In this document: positions 48,901 to 60,703 of the stretch, piece by piece | How the letters are laid out: every line of letters begins with the position of its first letter | Numbering within the stretch: position 1 is the stretch's first letter | NCBI GenBank assembly: GCA_030686995.1 | Contig: CM060698.1 | Coordinates: 140,139,106-140,203,105 of the forward strand | Length of the DNA: 64,000 nt | Reading direction: 5' to 3' | Origin: Artemisia argyi | Taxonomy: Eukaryota; Streptophyta; Magnoliopsida; Asterales; Asteraceae | Program-made: the position numbers and the translations under genes | The notes under the pieces: model-generated | The model's input: only the letters and a program-made list of their open reading frames with translations | Told to the model about the DNA's origin: nothing | The model's database searches: none

Positions 48901-51900
48901 GGAAAACCACATCCATTTTGTATTAATACACGTCTCATTTATGGTTTCTAACAGAAGTTGTAAACAATGATAATACATGCTTATTTTGTGCATTTTTTTA
49001 TTGATAATTGTGTATTGACTTCACTTCTGTGGCAAACTTAGGTCCGAACGGTACTTCTGTTGGAGGTTCTGAGTCTAGTGGACTTCCTGTTGGTGCTTCT
49101 CCTGGCCTTACAGGTATAACGGTTGACAAATCTGTTGAGTTCTCATATGAAGAACTTTCAACAGCTACTGATGACTTCAGCCTTGCTAATAAGATCGGCC
49201 AAGGTGGTTTTGGTGCTGTGTACTATGCAGAGCTCAGAGGCGAGGTGTGGAACTAGGGTTTTTTTAAGTTTTCTGCTGCTATAATTATGTGACTTCTATA
49301 TGGTTCAATCTGCCCAAAAATTAACAGGCTCACTTTATATATATAAATTTTAAAAAATGATATCAAAATGTAACACAAGTAAAAAATACTTATTGTCGTA
49401 TGCATATGGTTCCGCGTTTCATCACTTGTGTCCATATCCTTTATAAACTTTGTCAAAATCTGATTGTGAAAAACACATTGTTTCAATAATGGTGTATCTT
49501 TTTTATTTAAATGTTATGGGAGCTTGTATACAAAATACACGTTAGTAGCTACTTACGACCCATTCAACCTGTTTCTTTTTAGCTAATTCTTTTTATATGA
49601 CATGTTGAATCTGTTAGAGAAACCTTAATTATCCCGTTCATAACTATATTGGATGAAATTCACCTCTAGTAATTTTATATATGTGGCATCTTTTTATGTT
49701 TCTTGTCTAATTCGTCAAACTTCTGCAGAAAGCTGCTATCAAGAAGATGGATATGCAAGCTTCTAGAGAGTTTCTTGCCGAATTGAAAGTCCTAACGCAT
49801 GTTCATCACCTGAACCTGGTAAGAGGTGTTGGATATAAATTTGGTTTAGAGAAAATAAGCGGTTGTGTTCATCTTGACTCTTCTTTAGAAGCAGAACCAA
49901 AAATGTTGCATTCATCCGTGGGGTTATTATTAGAAACATGAGATATGCCAAATATCATTGCAGTTATAGCAATATGTGTGAGATTTTGAGTTGATATATG
50001 GTGTCTTTGACTTCAAAATGATTTTGAAATCTTATGTTTTGACATGCAGGTGCGTTTGATAGGATATTGTGTCGAGGGTTCCCTTTTCTTGGTATACGAG
50101 TTCATTGAAAATGGGAATTTGAGTCAACATTTACATGGGTCAGGTAACAAATTGGAATGCAATGATTTTTTGTAATATAGTGAAATAGTGAATGCATTGG
50201 AACACGAAACATTATATGTTTTTCTGGATGTTCTTTCAGCAAGGGACCCTCTACCATGGTCTACCCGAGTGCAAATCGCTCTTGATTCCGCGAGGGGTCT
50301 TGAGTATATCCATGAACATACTGTTCCTGTGTATATTCATCGTGATATTAAATCAGCAAATATTTTGATCGACAAGAACTTTCATGGAAAGGTTTGCAAA
50401 CATATATGTCATCACATGTTTTAATTGTTGCTATTTTATTGCGCTATTGTGGTCCTGTTCTATGTTGGTTTTAATTTATTGGCCACATGTTTCTTGTTAG
50501 GTTGCGGACTTTGGTTTAACAAAGCTGACTGAAGTAGGAAGTACATCTTTGCCCACACGTCTTGTGGGTACATTCGGATATATGCCACCAGAGTAACTCC
50601 TCCTTCTTTATGAACATTCATTTGGCTAGCAGTTACTATTATAGTTGGCAAATATCTCCCACATATTGCTATAACTGCAAATATCATTCCTCCTTTTAGT
50701 ATAATAGTTGGCAATGATATTTAGGATCATGTTACTATTATACTAAAAGGCCAATAGTAGTATGTGGGTTCACAGAATCCTGCATCAAAGTCATAGATGG
50801 CACTTAATAAGTGCTGGCGGAAGATTTTTCATGTACATTTGAGGTGGCAATTTTGACCCGTTTACTTATCAATGGGTAAGTAAATGGGGCGATTCGAGTG
50901 TTTTTATTTTATTTTATTTTTTATTTTTTTTATTTAATCTAACTGATCAAACGTGTAAAATCAAAAATTAGCCTTAAAGGACACAGGCCAAATGTGTTAA
51001 ATGGTTCAAAAGCGGCAAAATTCTTTTCAAGCATAGAACCTAAGGTTGCTATTGTATTGTAATAATATAAGATTTGTTACAACTTCAAAAAATTAGGGAA
51101 CATAACTGCTCTAGGCCAACCCAACCTGACCTCGTTTGACACATACTTGCAAAACATTACCCTAACCCTCCTGACCCGCCCATTTTGCCACCTCTACCTG
51201 GACATGCAGATCAAACTAGGACATTTGTTAGGCCTATTTGTGAGATTCTGGTCATTGAAGAAGTTCCCAAATATTTCCATTGCAGGTACGCACAATATGG
51301 TGATGTTTCTCCAAAGGTAGATGTGTATGCATTTGGGGTTGTACTTTATGAGCTTATTTCAGCGAAGGAAGCCATAGTCAAAGCAAATGGCTCTGTTACT
51401 GAATCGAAGGGCCTAGTTGCCTTGGTAAGAAAATACACACGTTGTTTTTAGCTGATTATACACATACTTAAAAGATGCTAATGGTTAGCTTATTTAATAG
51501 CAACTAACAAGTTCAATCTTTGATGAACTGCAGTTCGAGGAAGTCCTTAGTCAGCCAGACCCGAAAGACGACCTGATTAAAATTATTGATCCTAGGATGG
51601 GGGATAACTATCCTTTGGATTCAGTTCGTAAGGTAAATCTTGTCTATTTGGAAGTGTCATTTAAGAGGACATCTTGATATAATTCCAACAATTTTACTAT
51701 AGCAAACTGGCGGGCAGGATAAACAAGTCCATTTACGCAATGAGTCGATTTCAGTTATTTGGCAATGTTAACCCATTGGCACTAATGACTTGATTTTTTT
51801 TCTTCCCTCTGATGGTTAAATGGGTCAAACTTAGAAAGGAAACATGAGCAGGTCAAATGGCTTGAAAGTCATCTGTAATTATATACCTATAATTGTAATT

Positions 51901-52288
51901 AGCAGCTTAAGTTGATGATTCATAAAAATGAATAAGAATTGTTCTTGTGGGGATGTCAGGTCCGGGGCGAGGTGAACTATTTGTCACTTCTGTTCCACAC
52001 TAAAAAGTTACCCAATACACAAGTGTTCATTTTGCCACCCTTGTAGTTCACAAGTAACATTTTCTTAGGTGTGTTGCATGGACGTACTGTTATGGATGAT
52101 ATAATCTTTGAACTTGTTTGCAGATGGCTCAGCTTGCAAAAGCTTGCACACATGAGAATCCACAATTGCGTCCAAGCATGAGATCTATTGTGGTCGCACT
52201 GATGACTCTTTCGTCGTCCACAGAAGACTGGGATGTTGGCTCCTTTTATGAAAACCAGACTCTTGTGAGCCTCATGTCTGGCAGATAG
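45965..52288 (+). CDS. CERK1: LysM receptor-like kinase, CERK1/LYK1 type
   Basis: Twelve exons: 45965-46574, 47650-47683, 47783-47787, 47890-48051, 49042-49244, 49729-49818, 50050-50143, 50240-50391, 50501-50592, 51286-51424, 51534-51632, 52124-52288. They join to 614 aa (Arabidopsis CERK1 is 617, also 12 exons). Signal peptide is 1-21, then three LysM domains (about 33-80, 94-140, 157-203) separated by CXC pairs C81/C83 and C143/C145. A membrane helix covers about 220-243. The kinase has [10 protein letters not shown] at about 322-331, the ATP-binding Lys near 343, HRD with catalytic Asp near 435 followed by IKSAN, DFG at 453-455 and GTFGYMPPE. All catalytic residues are present, so it should be an active plasma-membrane kinase perceiving chitin or related N-acetylglucosamine signals. 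Paralogues of this clade include symbiotic receptors, so the exact ligand is not settled. Confidence 0.95.
47045..47150 (+). mobile_element. SINE 3' fragment in intron 1 of the LysM kinase
   Basis: GGTTAGGCCGCGTACACGG, ACATCTAAGTCAAAA and CACGGGTAACTTAAACA match the 3' half of the SINE at 48703-48920. Confidence 0.55.
47783..47787 (+). other. 5-nt microexon of the LysM kinase
   Basis: CAAAG is flanked by TTGCAG and GTGACC. Exon 2 ends two bases into a codon and exon 4 needs one base carried over; only these five bases restore the frame and yield Ser-Ser-Lys-Gly just before the membrane helix, close to the sequence of Arabidopsis CERK1 there. Confidence 0.75.
48703..48920 (+). mobile_element. 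tRNA-derived SINE in intron 4 of the LysM kinase
   Basis: The head carries an A-box-like TGGCCTAGTGGTAAGG and a B-box-like GGTCAAGGGTTCAAGCC, the pol III promoter of a tRNA-derived SINE. The body contains AACCTGGTGAGGCCCCGTAC and ends near CCATTTTG. It is flanked by a 15-bp target duplication, TATTAATATACGTCT at 48688-48702 and TATTAATACACGTCT at 48921-48935, with one mismatch. Confidence 0.85.
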
Positions 52289-53020
52289 GGCTAAACAATC
52301 ACCATCCGTATACATATGTTTTTTTTTTTTTCTTCAAATTCTTTTGGAATGTGCAAATGTATTGTAATGTATTAAGGCTTTGCAACAAATCCTGTATGTA
52401 TCTATTGTTATATGCTGTAGAGAATTATTTGTTCATATGAGTTTTATATGGAAGCAAGAGACGTACATTGCGTTAGCTTTTCCTTTCATATGTGATATTG
52501 GAAGTTTGAAATGTTTACTTTCTGAATTCTGTGGTGGTTTCTGATATCAAATTTTTAGATTCATGTTATGTTGGACTCACTTTTATTACCACAAAATCCA
52601 TTCACAGAACGTTGAGCTACAGAAGTGAATATGAAATCCTCATTGAAGTGGGATTAAAAACATATGGGCTAATGACATCAAAATCTACTATGTGAATGTT
52701 CGATCCTATGCAATTAGTAAATAGTGTAGTTGTTTTCGTGGTTTGTTGACTTTTATTAAACAGATGATTTATCACAATAGTGATATAAAATGATGAAAAT
52801 AATGATATATGACATTTTTCATGATTTCGATTATGAAAAAGACGTACATTTGATAAGGTTCTATACGAGCTTAGGTACATGACAACCACACATTCCCTAT
52901 CCTTTTAATAGGTAGTATTATGATATCAACCGGAAATACACATAAAAATCCAAACAAACCCAAATGTAGAAATAAACATAAAATCCAAACAAATTCAAAT
53001 GTTCAAAACGCGTTGTGATA
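52289..53020. other. 3' flank of the LysM kinase
   Basis: A T-rich 3' UTR follows the stop. Nothing else is recognised before the F-box pseudogene. Confidence 0.55.
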
Positions 53021-54104
53021 TCAAAGGACAAACAAATCTGAAGGTGAGGCCAAACTCTCTACGTACTCGATACTTGTTAAACCTCGGTGATCTTTAACAC
53101 TCCCTGAGATTTTCATAACTTTATAGGAAAGTTTCAATGTATCGCATATAATGAGTTGTTTGAAAACATTCATCATAAGAACTCTTCCCTCATCCAAAAT
53201 ACCTATAAAGAAGAACTCCTTAAAAGACTTGGCTTCCAAACCTAATAATGTGAGCCAACGTTCATTCGACCATACACCTTGTTTACACCTTGTTCCTTCA
53301 TTACCCATACTGCAAAGTCAGTACCAATATAACTCCTACCGACTATGCAAAGGCATCCATGCAAAGTACCCAACAACGGACCCTTAATGTTACGAGGTCC
53401 ATGTATATCCGAAAGTGCCATATTCTCAACATTTAGGGCCATGATCATCAACCGGTTGAATTTATAAACAATCCAATGTAAATATCCATTTAGAAACGTA
53501 CCCACATCATTCGTGTACCTTACACCTCGGATTTCGTTTATTGACCTATTCCATGAATTTGATTTAAAGCTAAAAACATCAAAAGTTCTGCAACTTTTAT
53601 AATTCGATGGCTCATGGTCACTAAATCTAATAATCTTTAAGTCATCCGGGGTTGCACCATAGCCAAATCCATATATATGCTTGGGGTTATAACATTCACA
53701 ATGTGGGTCATTAATTATCTTGTATGCAGAAGTAAACGGATTATATAGGATCATACGAGTGTAAGTTGACTTATCACCAACACAATAAGCTATAACTACC
53801 AAAATGACTATTCCATTAACTGTTCCGACATTTGATATCTTTACCTTTGGGATTTCCGAAAGGAAAACGAAGCTTGAACATTAGTTTAGACTTATAGTCA
53901 AGTGGAAAATTGCCATCATCTAAAGACATGAAAAGGTGAGACTGGAAGAAGGATCATTCGACGTGCTCTCAACTTTATAAAGTACGGATCTAAAATAAGA
54001 CGATTACAATGCTTTGATACACATTTGAATCACAATAAGGACTTTGTGGGAAGTCTAGCTAGTATATCGTGAAGAATGCAATCGGGTATAAGAACATCCA
54101 TCAT
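53021..54104 (-). pseudogene. F-box protein with FBA-type domain, broken
   Basis: ATG at 54104 opens an F-box, MMDVLIPDCILHDILARLPT followed by KSLL, but codon 25 is TGA (54030-54032) where this family has Arg (CGA to TGA), after which FKCVSKHCNRLILDPYFIK continues. At least two frame changes follow before the F-box-associated region 53802-53242 (NGIVILVVIAYCVG, ILYNPFTSAYKIINDPH, YGFGYGATPDDLKI, GYLHWIV). A last frame change near 53290 leads to WLTLLGLEAKSFKEFFFIGIL and the C-terminus at 53021. An intact copy would be a substrate adaptor of SCF ubiquitin ligases. This copy is dead. Confidence 0.88.
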
Positions 54105-54876
54105 CTGTTCACGAAACCAAAACACAAGTTTGAATTAAAATGTATATGATTTAACTATGTTCATTTTGCATATTATATTAAAAGAAAATAAACATTATAT
54201 CCATATGAAAAACATACTTGGTGTTTCGGAATAAGATTTTGCTTCAAGGAAAATACATAAGGGAAACATACTCTTATAAATGATATCAAAACTTTTTCTT
54301 TGTTTATTTCCTGGATTGTATTGTATACACGTCCGAATTCTTATGGCTAATGTTGCTCCAATGGTAAAAAGACACTATCTCAGCTTCTAACCACCACAAA
54401 ATACCTATTGGCAAGGTTTTGTTTCCTCACAAGAGTTGAAGGGTTCAAAACTTGCTAGGCGTGTACATTTTAGGATGATCTGGGAAGGGTCAAAATTGAT
54501 CTTGGAATTAACCTGGCGAGGCCGCGTACATTTGAGTAAAAAAAGCTCGCCTACTCTCCCCAAGTAACCTAAACTGAAAACTCATCCGTTAACCGTATTT
54601 CGGCTTGTAAAAACTATTATGTAGGATGTTTTTCTTCTTGCTTCTTGCTAATTATCATATACCGTAACCCAAAAATTAAAATAGTACCAACTCAAAATAT
54701 ATATAAACACAAGGAACTCGACAATCAACATATTAAACAAATATTTACAAAGACTAAATTTGTCAAATAGCATCGATTTTACCTTCACTTTGTGTTCTTG
54801 AAAGTTGAAACTATGGCATTCTTTATCTCGGTTCATTTTGATCAGTTTAGGGTTTTTTATATGTTTAAGTAATTAC
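54105..54876. other. spacer with a degraded SINE
   Basis: Apart from the SINE-like copy at 54378-54583, no gene or repeat is seen. Confidence 0.55.
54378..54583 (+). mobile_element. degraded SINE, same family
   Basis: The order of blocks matches the SINE at 48703: AACCACCACAAAAT, GTTGAAGGGTTCAAAACTTG, AATTAACCTGGCGAGGCCGC and AGTAACCTAAACTGAAAA, with many substitutions in the tRNA-like head. Confidence 0.65.
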
Positions 54877-55338
54877 CTGCGGAAGGTATGGATGCCGCTA
54901 AAGGTCCCTTTATGTAGTGTCCAAGGTCTTCGGTATCTTCAGCGACACCAAAAACGCGTTAGCCTCGCCCCGGGTTTTATCCCAGGACCAAGCTCCGGCG
55001 TGAGAGTAAGTGGTGGGTACTGTTATAAATGTATGTGTGTTTTTTAGACAAAAGAATCTTAAATGCATGTGAATAAATGAGTTCTATTTATACTACTCCA
55101 AAACTGTACCTGTCTACTGTTCCAACACTGTGTGGGGTACAAGTAGGTTACTATTCCTGACACCTAGGGTATGTTCTGAGAAGCCACCTTAGTGTTAGGG
55201 TGTTAGATGAATTTACCACGTGGCCGACATAATCCCAGGAATTAAGGGATTGACGGACGGAACTGTCTAGCGTGTCCGGTGATATTCCGGACAATGAATC
55301 CGTCCGGATACATGACCGGACGGTCACATACACGAACA
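54877..55338 (-). repeat. 3' LTR of the Tat element
   Basis: The minus strand starts TGTTCGTGTATGTGACC at 55338, directly after the purine tract ACTGGGGGGGACA, and ends ATACCTTCCGCA at 54877 (462 bp). Borders rest on the tract and TG...CA ends; the partner LTR is outside the window. Confidence 0.65.
55216..55228. promoter_or_regulatory. overlapping G-box/ABRE and DRE core in the Tat LTR
   Basis: CCACGTGG (55216-55223) runs into GGCCGAC (55222-55228). ABRE and DRE/CRT are binding sites of abscisic-acid bZIP factors and DREB/CBF factors. Location is in the presumed U3. Confidence 0.4.
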
Positions 55339-55644
55339 TGTCCCCCCCAGTGTCATGCCCTAACTTGATAAAGTGTGGTATGACATTTCGCTTTTGCTCT
55401 TCGGACGGAACCGTTTGTATCCCTTCGTCTTTTTACCTTACGCCCTTCGCCAGGGCTAACTGTTCATAAGGGCCTTAGGCCCAACCCATTATATCAAAGC
55501 CCATCATAGGTTAATGGGCAAAACATGTTTTACCGTGATGCATAGGATTTTGACACGTGTTGAGGGAGCCTCGCGTGTGTGGCTGAGATCGATCCGCGTG
55601 TAAGTCTGACTGACGAGACGTTTCGTCTTTTTCCTCCAAGACCC

Positions 55645-55652
55645 TATATAAA
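55645..55652 (+). promoter_or_regulatory. TATA box for the antisense extra ORF
   Basis: TATATAAA (CCCTATATAAAGG) lies 148 bp upstream of the ATG at 55800, on the strand opposite to pol. A second G-box (CACGTG) is at 55554-55559. Confidence 0.55.
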
Positions 55653-55799
55653 GGTTTACCTGATTTCATTTTTTACCGTTTCACTTTGGCTTTGTGCGTG
55701 TAATTTTGCCGTCTGCTTCCTCGTGTCTAATTCAGGTGCGTTCTTCATTTCTTGCCTATTTCCCTCTTCGGTTAAGTTGTCCATTCCCCTCGTTCATAT

Positions 55800-57322
55800 A
55801 TGGCTTCTGGATCTCTAAATGAGGGTGCATCCGGGTCGGCGAAAGAAGGGCCCTCCGGATATGTGACGGAGGATATTGTTCCTAAGTTTGATATGCACAC
55901 ATATACTTCCACGATGACGGAGGAGGATGTGAGAGATGTAGCAAGGTTGTATGGGATTCCGGAGGATCTTCATCCAAGAGTTCCTCCGGAGGGAATGACT
56001 ATGAATAAACTTCCGGCTGATGCTATTGGGATATACGAGCAATATCTGGAGTTTTCTGGGATTCGTGTTCCTTTTTCTACTTTGCTCCTTCAGATTATCA
56101 AGTACTTCCGGGTGCATCTTTCTCAGTTGGTACCGATTGGTCTGACGAAGGCTATCTTGTTTGAAATATACTGCCGGAGCCTGGGCTTCCCTCATTCTTT
56201 GACGTTGTTCCGGTTATTTTATACTCTTCAGAAGCAAGGTCATTGGTTCTCCTTTGCTCGTAGGACTGGTAGGGCCGCTCAGAAGAGGATTTTTAATGAA
56301 ACTTGCTCCATTTTAAAACACTGGAAAGACAGATTTTTTCTTATTGACCGTAGGGCAATTCCCGATGTCATGGCTTGGAGGCATCAGGACTCTAGCGTCT
56401 CCGATACCCCTCCGTTTGGGGGGTATAGCGAAGAGCATGTGGCCTTGTTGACGGAGTCAATTGTTGATATCTGACCGATTCATCCGGCATTGTTGTTTGA
56501 GTCGGGTTTAACAAAGATCTGGGCGCACCCGGAGCTACATCCTTGCTTTAAGGACTATGAGGGGAATGGTAACGTACCGTCTATGTAATTGTTTTGTTAT
56601 TTTATTGTCATCGTCCTTTCCCCCCTTTTTTACATTTGAAGTTTAATTTTTTCCTTTGCAGTTGTCACTATGTCTCTTTATCTCAAATTTTCCTTAGTGG
56701 AGGGTTCTAGGATTGGCAGGGGTACGCCTTTAGCAGAAGGTGAGACTATCCCTCAGCACACTACTCCCCCTTGCAGCCGGGAAACCTATACCGAACAAGA
56801 CCGGCTTGATGAAGGTCGCTGAAAAGGCCGACCAGCGGGTGTTTGATAGCCGATTGGCTAAGGAGAGGAAGAAACAGAATGCCCCCCCTCGACAACCTGC
56901 AAAGAAGCGTCCGGTTGGTGAGTCTACCCGCCCGTCGAAGAAGAGAGTGAATCTGACGGCCATTGAGGATGTTGATTTGACATCGGATGAGGATGAGACC
57001 CAAACTCATTCCCCCTCGCCATCAACGTTCATCGTCCAGAAGAAACTTCCGTGACCCATGAGCAGGAAGACACTTTGAATGTTGAAACGATGGTAGAGAC
57101 AGATGTCGAGAATGAGGGTGATGCAACCGGTGAGGGCGATGGTAGTGGTCCATTTGGTCCTACCGAAGAGATTTCTAATGCAGACCAGCCTTTTCCCGAA
57201 GGTATATGTGTGTACATGTTTCTTCTTCCCCTTTTTTTTTTCTTTTCTTTTTTTTTTTTGAAAAATATTGTCTTTGCCATCGTTGTTAACTATCCCGTCT
57301 TTCTTTTTCTGCCTCTTTTTTT

Positions 57323-57356
<34 letters not shown>

Positions 57357-58506
57357 TCTTCATGCTTCATCCTCTGGTGCCCCACATGTCCAATTCTCTA
57401 TGGGGACGAGTTCCGGAGGTAACTATGCCCTTCTTTATGCTTCATTCCTATTTTCACTTTTGCGTTTCATTCTTTGTTGTTGTTTTTTGATTGCTCGTCT
57501 TTTAGGTAATTTTTTCCGAAGAGGTGACACATCTGCTGAGCCTTTCATCCCGGGTTGGAAGCTGACGGCAAGTGTGAGTTTGAATGACGCTGAAGTCTGC
57601 AGAGAGCTGATGATTCATCTGGCTCCCCCTTCGATCCGGGCAGAGCAGTCGGACTTGACTGACTATCAGGCGACCCAGCGGGCCTGGTTCGAGCTGTGCC
57701 GCAGCCATCTTGCTCAGGCGGATGTTCTTCAGCGTTTTGAGAATTTGAGTTTCCATTATGCACAACTGTACAAGGATCATGAGGGTTGTGGGAGCCAGGC
57801 TGACCGGGTGAAGGAGCTTGAAACTCGTCTCCAGACTCAAGACCAAACTGTTGAAGGTTTGACAAAATCCAACAGAGAGCTCCAACAACAAAATCAAGGT
57901 TTTGTCGACCGAGCTGCTGAATCGTCCGCAAAGTTGAGTGCTGTTGAAAAGGAGAGGGATGACCTCTTGGGGAAAAACAGGGAACAACTTGCCCGGATTC
58001 AAGAGTTGGAAACGGCCTTATCACTAAAGGAAGCCGCATTGAATGAGTCTGAGAGGAAGGGTTCTGATCTCGCAAAGAAGGTGGAACAGTTGACCGTTGA
58101 GACTAGCCAAGCGGAGATCCTGAGGTTCAACTATGTTCGTCAACTTGTTCCCACCGTTGTGAAGAGACTCCGAGGCAGCGAGGAGTATCAAATGGCTTGG
58201 GCTGAAGCCTTCAATGCCTCGCTAGATGCCGGATGGCTAAAGGGTATAAGGTACGGTCGGAACCAAGATGAGGTGGACGCTATCATTGCCGCTGATGAGA
58301 GCTTTGAGTTGGAGCCTGCGCTTAACTTCAAAGAAATTTATGATGGCATGTTCGACCGCCAGTTCCCTTATATTGAGAAGATTGCTTCATCCTTCCGGTT
58401 ACCTCTTGCGGATCTCATGAATATTTTACCAGCCGGGGAAGAAACCACTCCGGGTGCTGGGGCGTCTGGGCATGATACTTCCGTTGAAGATGCCCCAAAC
58501 CCGTAG
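55800..58506 (+). pseudogene. antisense extra ORF of the Tat element, gypsy-type putative transposase domain
   Basis: Four exons with GT-AG borders: 55800-56568, 56662-57201, 57356-57418, 57506-58506. All three introns are phase 1 and the total length keeps frame. Residues 1-256 hold the domain databases call putative gypsy-type transposon (TKAILFEIYCRSLGFPHSL, KQGHWFSFARR, DRRAIPDVMAWRH). A basic/acidic linker follows, then a long coiled coil in exon 4 (VKELETRLQTQDQTVEGL onwards) and a conserved C-terminal block (RLRGSEEYQMAWAEAFNASL). Breaks: TGA at 56472-56474 where CGA would read on, and two compensating indels in exon 2 (near 56765 and 57020). The role of these proteins in Tat elements is unknown. 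The last exon alone is a clean frame of over 330 codons. Confidence 0.85.
57324..57354. repeat. (TA)n microsatellite at an intron end
   Basis: About 15 TA units end in the acceptor TATAG of the second intron of the extra ORF. Confidence 0.9.
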
Positions 58507-59062
58507 TTTGTCTTGATGTTTGTATATTGATAACCTTTGAAACATTCTATTTGGTGATGTTATAACAATTATTGGGTAACCATATATATATATTTTGTGG
58601 GGTAGTGTTCCGCCACTCCTTTTCCTTTCTTTTTTATGTTGATTATGAGTTGTATTTGCATGTTAGCTGCTTTACCGGAAGTTCATTGTCTTTGGGAATT
58701 TGCCTTTGACGCTGTAGTATTTTTGCGTTTTTAATTGACCCTTTTTCCCTCTAGCGCCGCAGCGCTTTTGGAACTTGGTTTTATTTGACCTTCCTCGCCT
58801 CTAGCACCGTGGTGCTTTTGGGGGAGGAGGTGTCCTCTAATGTTTTTATGTTTTTGGGACTTCTTTTGCATTTATGCATTGTACGTGTGGTATCCGGACA
58901 GAGGTAGCTAATCTCCGTTAGGATTTCCATATCACCGCCAATAAATTATTTGTTGAAAATTGTTCCCTCCGTCGTTCGGAGGGAAACTCAGTATCTACAT
59001 TAACAAAAGTGCCACAAAATGGCATAACAGCCTTACACTTGGAATTCTAGACAGAATACATA
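58507..59062. other. spacer between extra ORF and integrase of the Tat element
   Basis: The 3' ends of two converging units meet here. A motif of the form CTCTAGCxCCGxxGxGCTTTTGG occurs twice near 58752 and 58798, with a third degraded copy near 58708. No ORF is seen. Confidence 0.55.
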
Positions 59063-60264
59063 TTATAAGTAACATTTCCGGAGGTTGACAACATGCCACT
59101 TCCGGGGAACTTCTTGATCGTCCATCGTCTTTAACTTATAAGATCCATTCTGGTAAGCTTCCGTCACTTGATATGGCCCTTCCCAATTTGGGCCTAACTT
59201 TCCCTGGTCTTCTTGTCTACTGGCTTCGTTCCTTCGGTATACAAATTCGCCCGGCTTGAAGGATACCGGATGAACTTTCCTGTTGTAATATTTCTCTATC
59301 TTTGTTTTGTACCTTGCCTCCTTCACCGCTGCTTCTTCCCTCCTTTCTTGTAGTAGGTCAAGGTTCAAACGTATTTCCTCTTCATTCATCCCCTTCTGTA
59401 TCATCATGGTCCGGTATGTGGGCATACCTATTTCCGCCGGTATGACTGCCTCGCTCCCATATGTGAGGCTAAAGGGGGTTTCACCATTGCTTGTTTTGAT
59501 GGTCGTCCTGTGAGCCCAGAGGATGTTAGGAAGCTCATCCACCCATCCGGCTTTCTCTCTTCCCAACCTCCTTTTAATTCCCTTCATTAGGCTCTTATTT
59601 GCTGCTTCAACCAGTCCGTTGGCTTGTGCATGGGCTACCGCTGTGTTTATTTACCGAACGTTCAATCGGTCACACCACCCCTTGAATGGGTCATTGACAA
59701 ATTGAGTGCCATTATCTGTGACAATGATCCCAGGGAGTCCGAATCTACAAACGATGTTATCCCATGTGAACTTTATAACTTCTTTGCCTGTTATGCGTGT
59801 GAGCGGTTTTGCTTCTACCCATTTGGTGAAATAATCAATCGCAACTATGACGAACTTGGCTTTACCGGTGGACTGCGTCAGTGGACCCAAAATGTCCATT
59901 CCCCACTGATAGAATGGCCAGGGTGCCATGATGGATGTTAGGTTGGTCTTTGGTAGTCTGGGAACGGAAGCATGAATTTGACACAAGTCACATTTCCTGA
60001 TCTCGTCACTGGCGTCCTTATGCATGGTGAGCCAATAGTACCCTTGTCGCATAGCTTTAGCGACCACAGTTCGTGGCTCGGAGTGCATACCGCAAGCACC
60101 CATGTGAATCTCCCGGATAACATAGTTGGCCTGCAAAGGTCCGACACATCTGAGCATTGGTGAGAGATAAAATTTCTTGAATAGCACCCCGTCTTCTATC
60201 ACATACTGATTGATTTTCATTCTCAACGTTCGGGCTTCGTCTTTATCCTCCGACCATACTCCCA
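59063..60264 (-). pseudogene. Tat-lineage integrase, truncated and nonsense-disrupted
   Basis: One minus frame covers an HHCC zinc-binding region (ending CDLCQIH), the DDE core (WGMDILGP, VTDNGTQF, ANGLVEAAN) and a C-terminus with FKPGEFVYRRNEASR and KLGPNWEGPYQV, ending HVVNLRKCYL at 59063. A TAA at 59651-59653 lies between NVR and INTAVAH; CAA to TAA explains it. The 5' end is cut at 60264 by the Athila-type LTR, so RT and RNase H are missing from the window. Confidence 0.88.
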
Positions 60265-60471
60265 TGATGAGGCGAAAAATGATCCGTTTTTAGGGGGTCA
60301 TTTAAGCCCGAATCCGACTTTATTTGATCAAATATTGCCCTAAATCGTTCCTTTTGTGATTTTAGGTGTTTGGAGAGCGAATTCTGGAAAAGAAGCCATT
60401 TTGGACGTTTTTGGAGCATAAAAGTGAAGAAAACGGCTAAGTACCAAATTTCCATGCTGAAGATGCAAGGT

Positions 60472-60692
60472 GACGGCGTCAAGACTACCTTCTTGACGGC
60501 GTCAGACATGAAGAATTAAATACCGTAGGTGGTGACGGCGTCAGAAGCCATCATGACGGCGTCAAAGTGGCAAGAATTAAATACCGTGGGTGGTGACGGC
60601 GTCACATAGGCCGTCATAAGTGGATCAAGGCCGTCCGAGGAAGTATATGGCGGCGAGGTGACGGCGTCAGAAGTTACTCTTGACGCCGTCAG
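60472..60692. promoter_or_regulatory. array of TGACGGCGTCA motifs in LTR U3
   Basis: Six TGACGGCGTCA and one TGACGCCGTCA start at 60472, 60495, 60534, 60555, 60595, 60660 and 60682. Motifs come in pairs about 22 bp apart, and pairs recur about every 61-65 bp, so this is a roughly 61-bp tandem repeat with two sites per unit. Each site joins TGACG to its inverse CGTCA, the core of TGA/as-1 type bZIP sites. Confidence 0.8.
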
Positions 60693-60703
60693 CCTACTTT
60701 TCC

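Larger units (their letters stand above)
54877..60264 (-). mobile_element. Tat-lineage Ty3/gypsy element, 3' half
   Basis: In minus orientation: integrase (60264-59063), spacer, an antisense extra ORF on the plus strand (55800-58506), polypurine tract (about 55352-55339) and 3' LTR (55338-54877). An extra ORF antisense and downstream of pol is a known trait of the Tat lineage (for example Grande, Retand). The 5' part lies beyond an Athila-type insertion at 60265 and is outside the window. The target duplication on the left would be TTACC (54872-54876). Confidence 0.85.

Noticed and set aside
57502..58075. two minus-strand ORFs of over 160 codons
   Set aside because: They are antisense shadows of the last exon of the Tat extra ORF, which has matching family motifs and splice sites.
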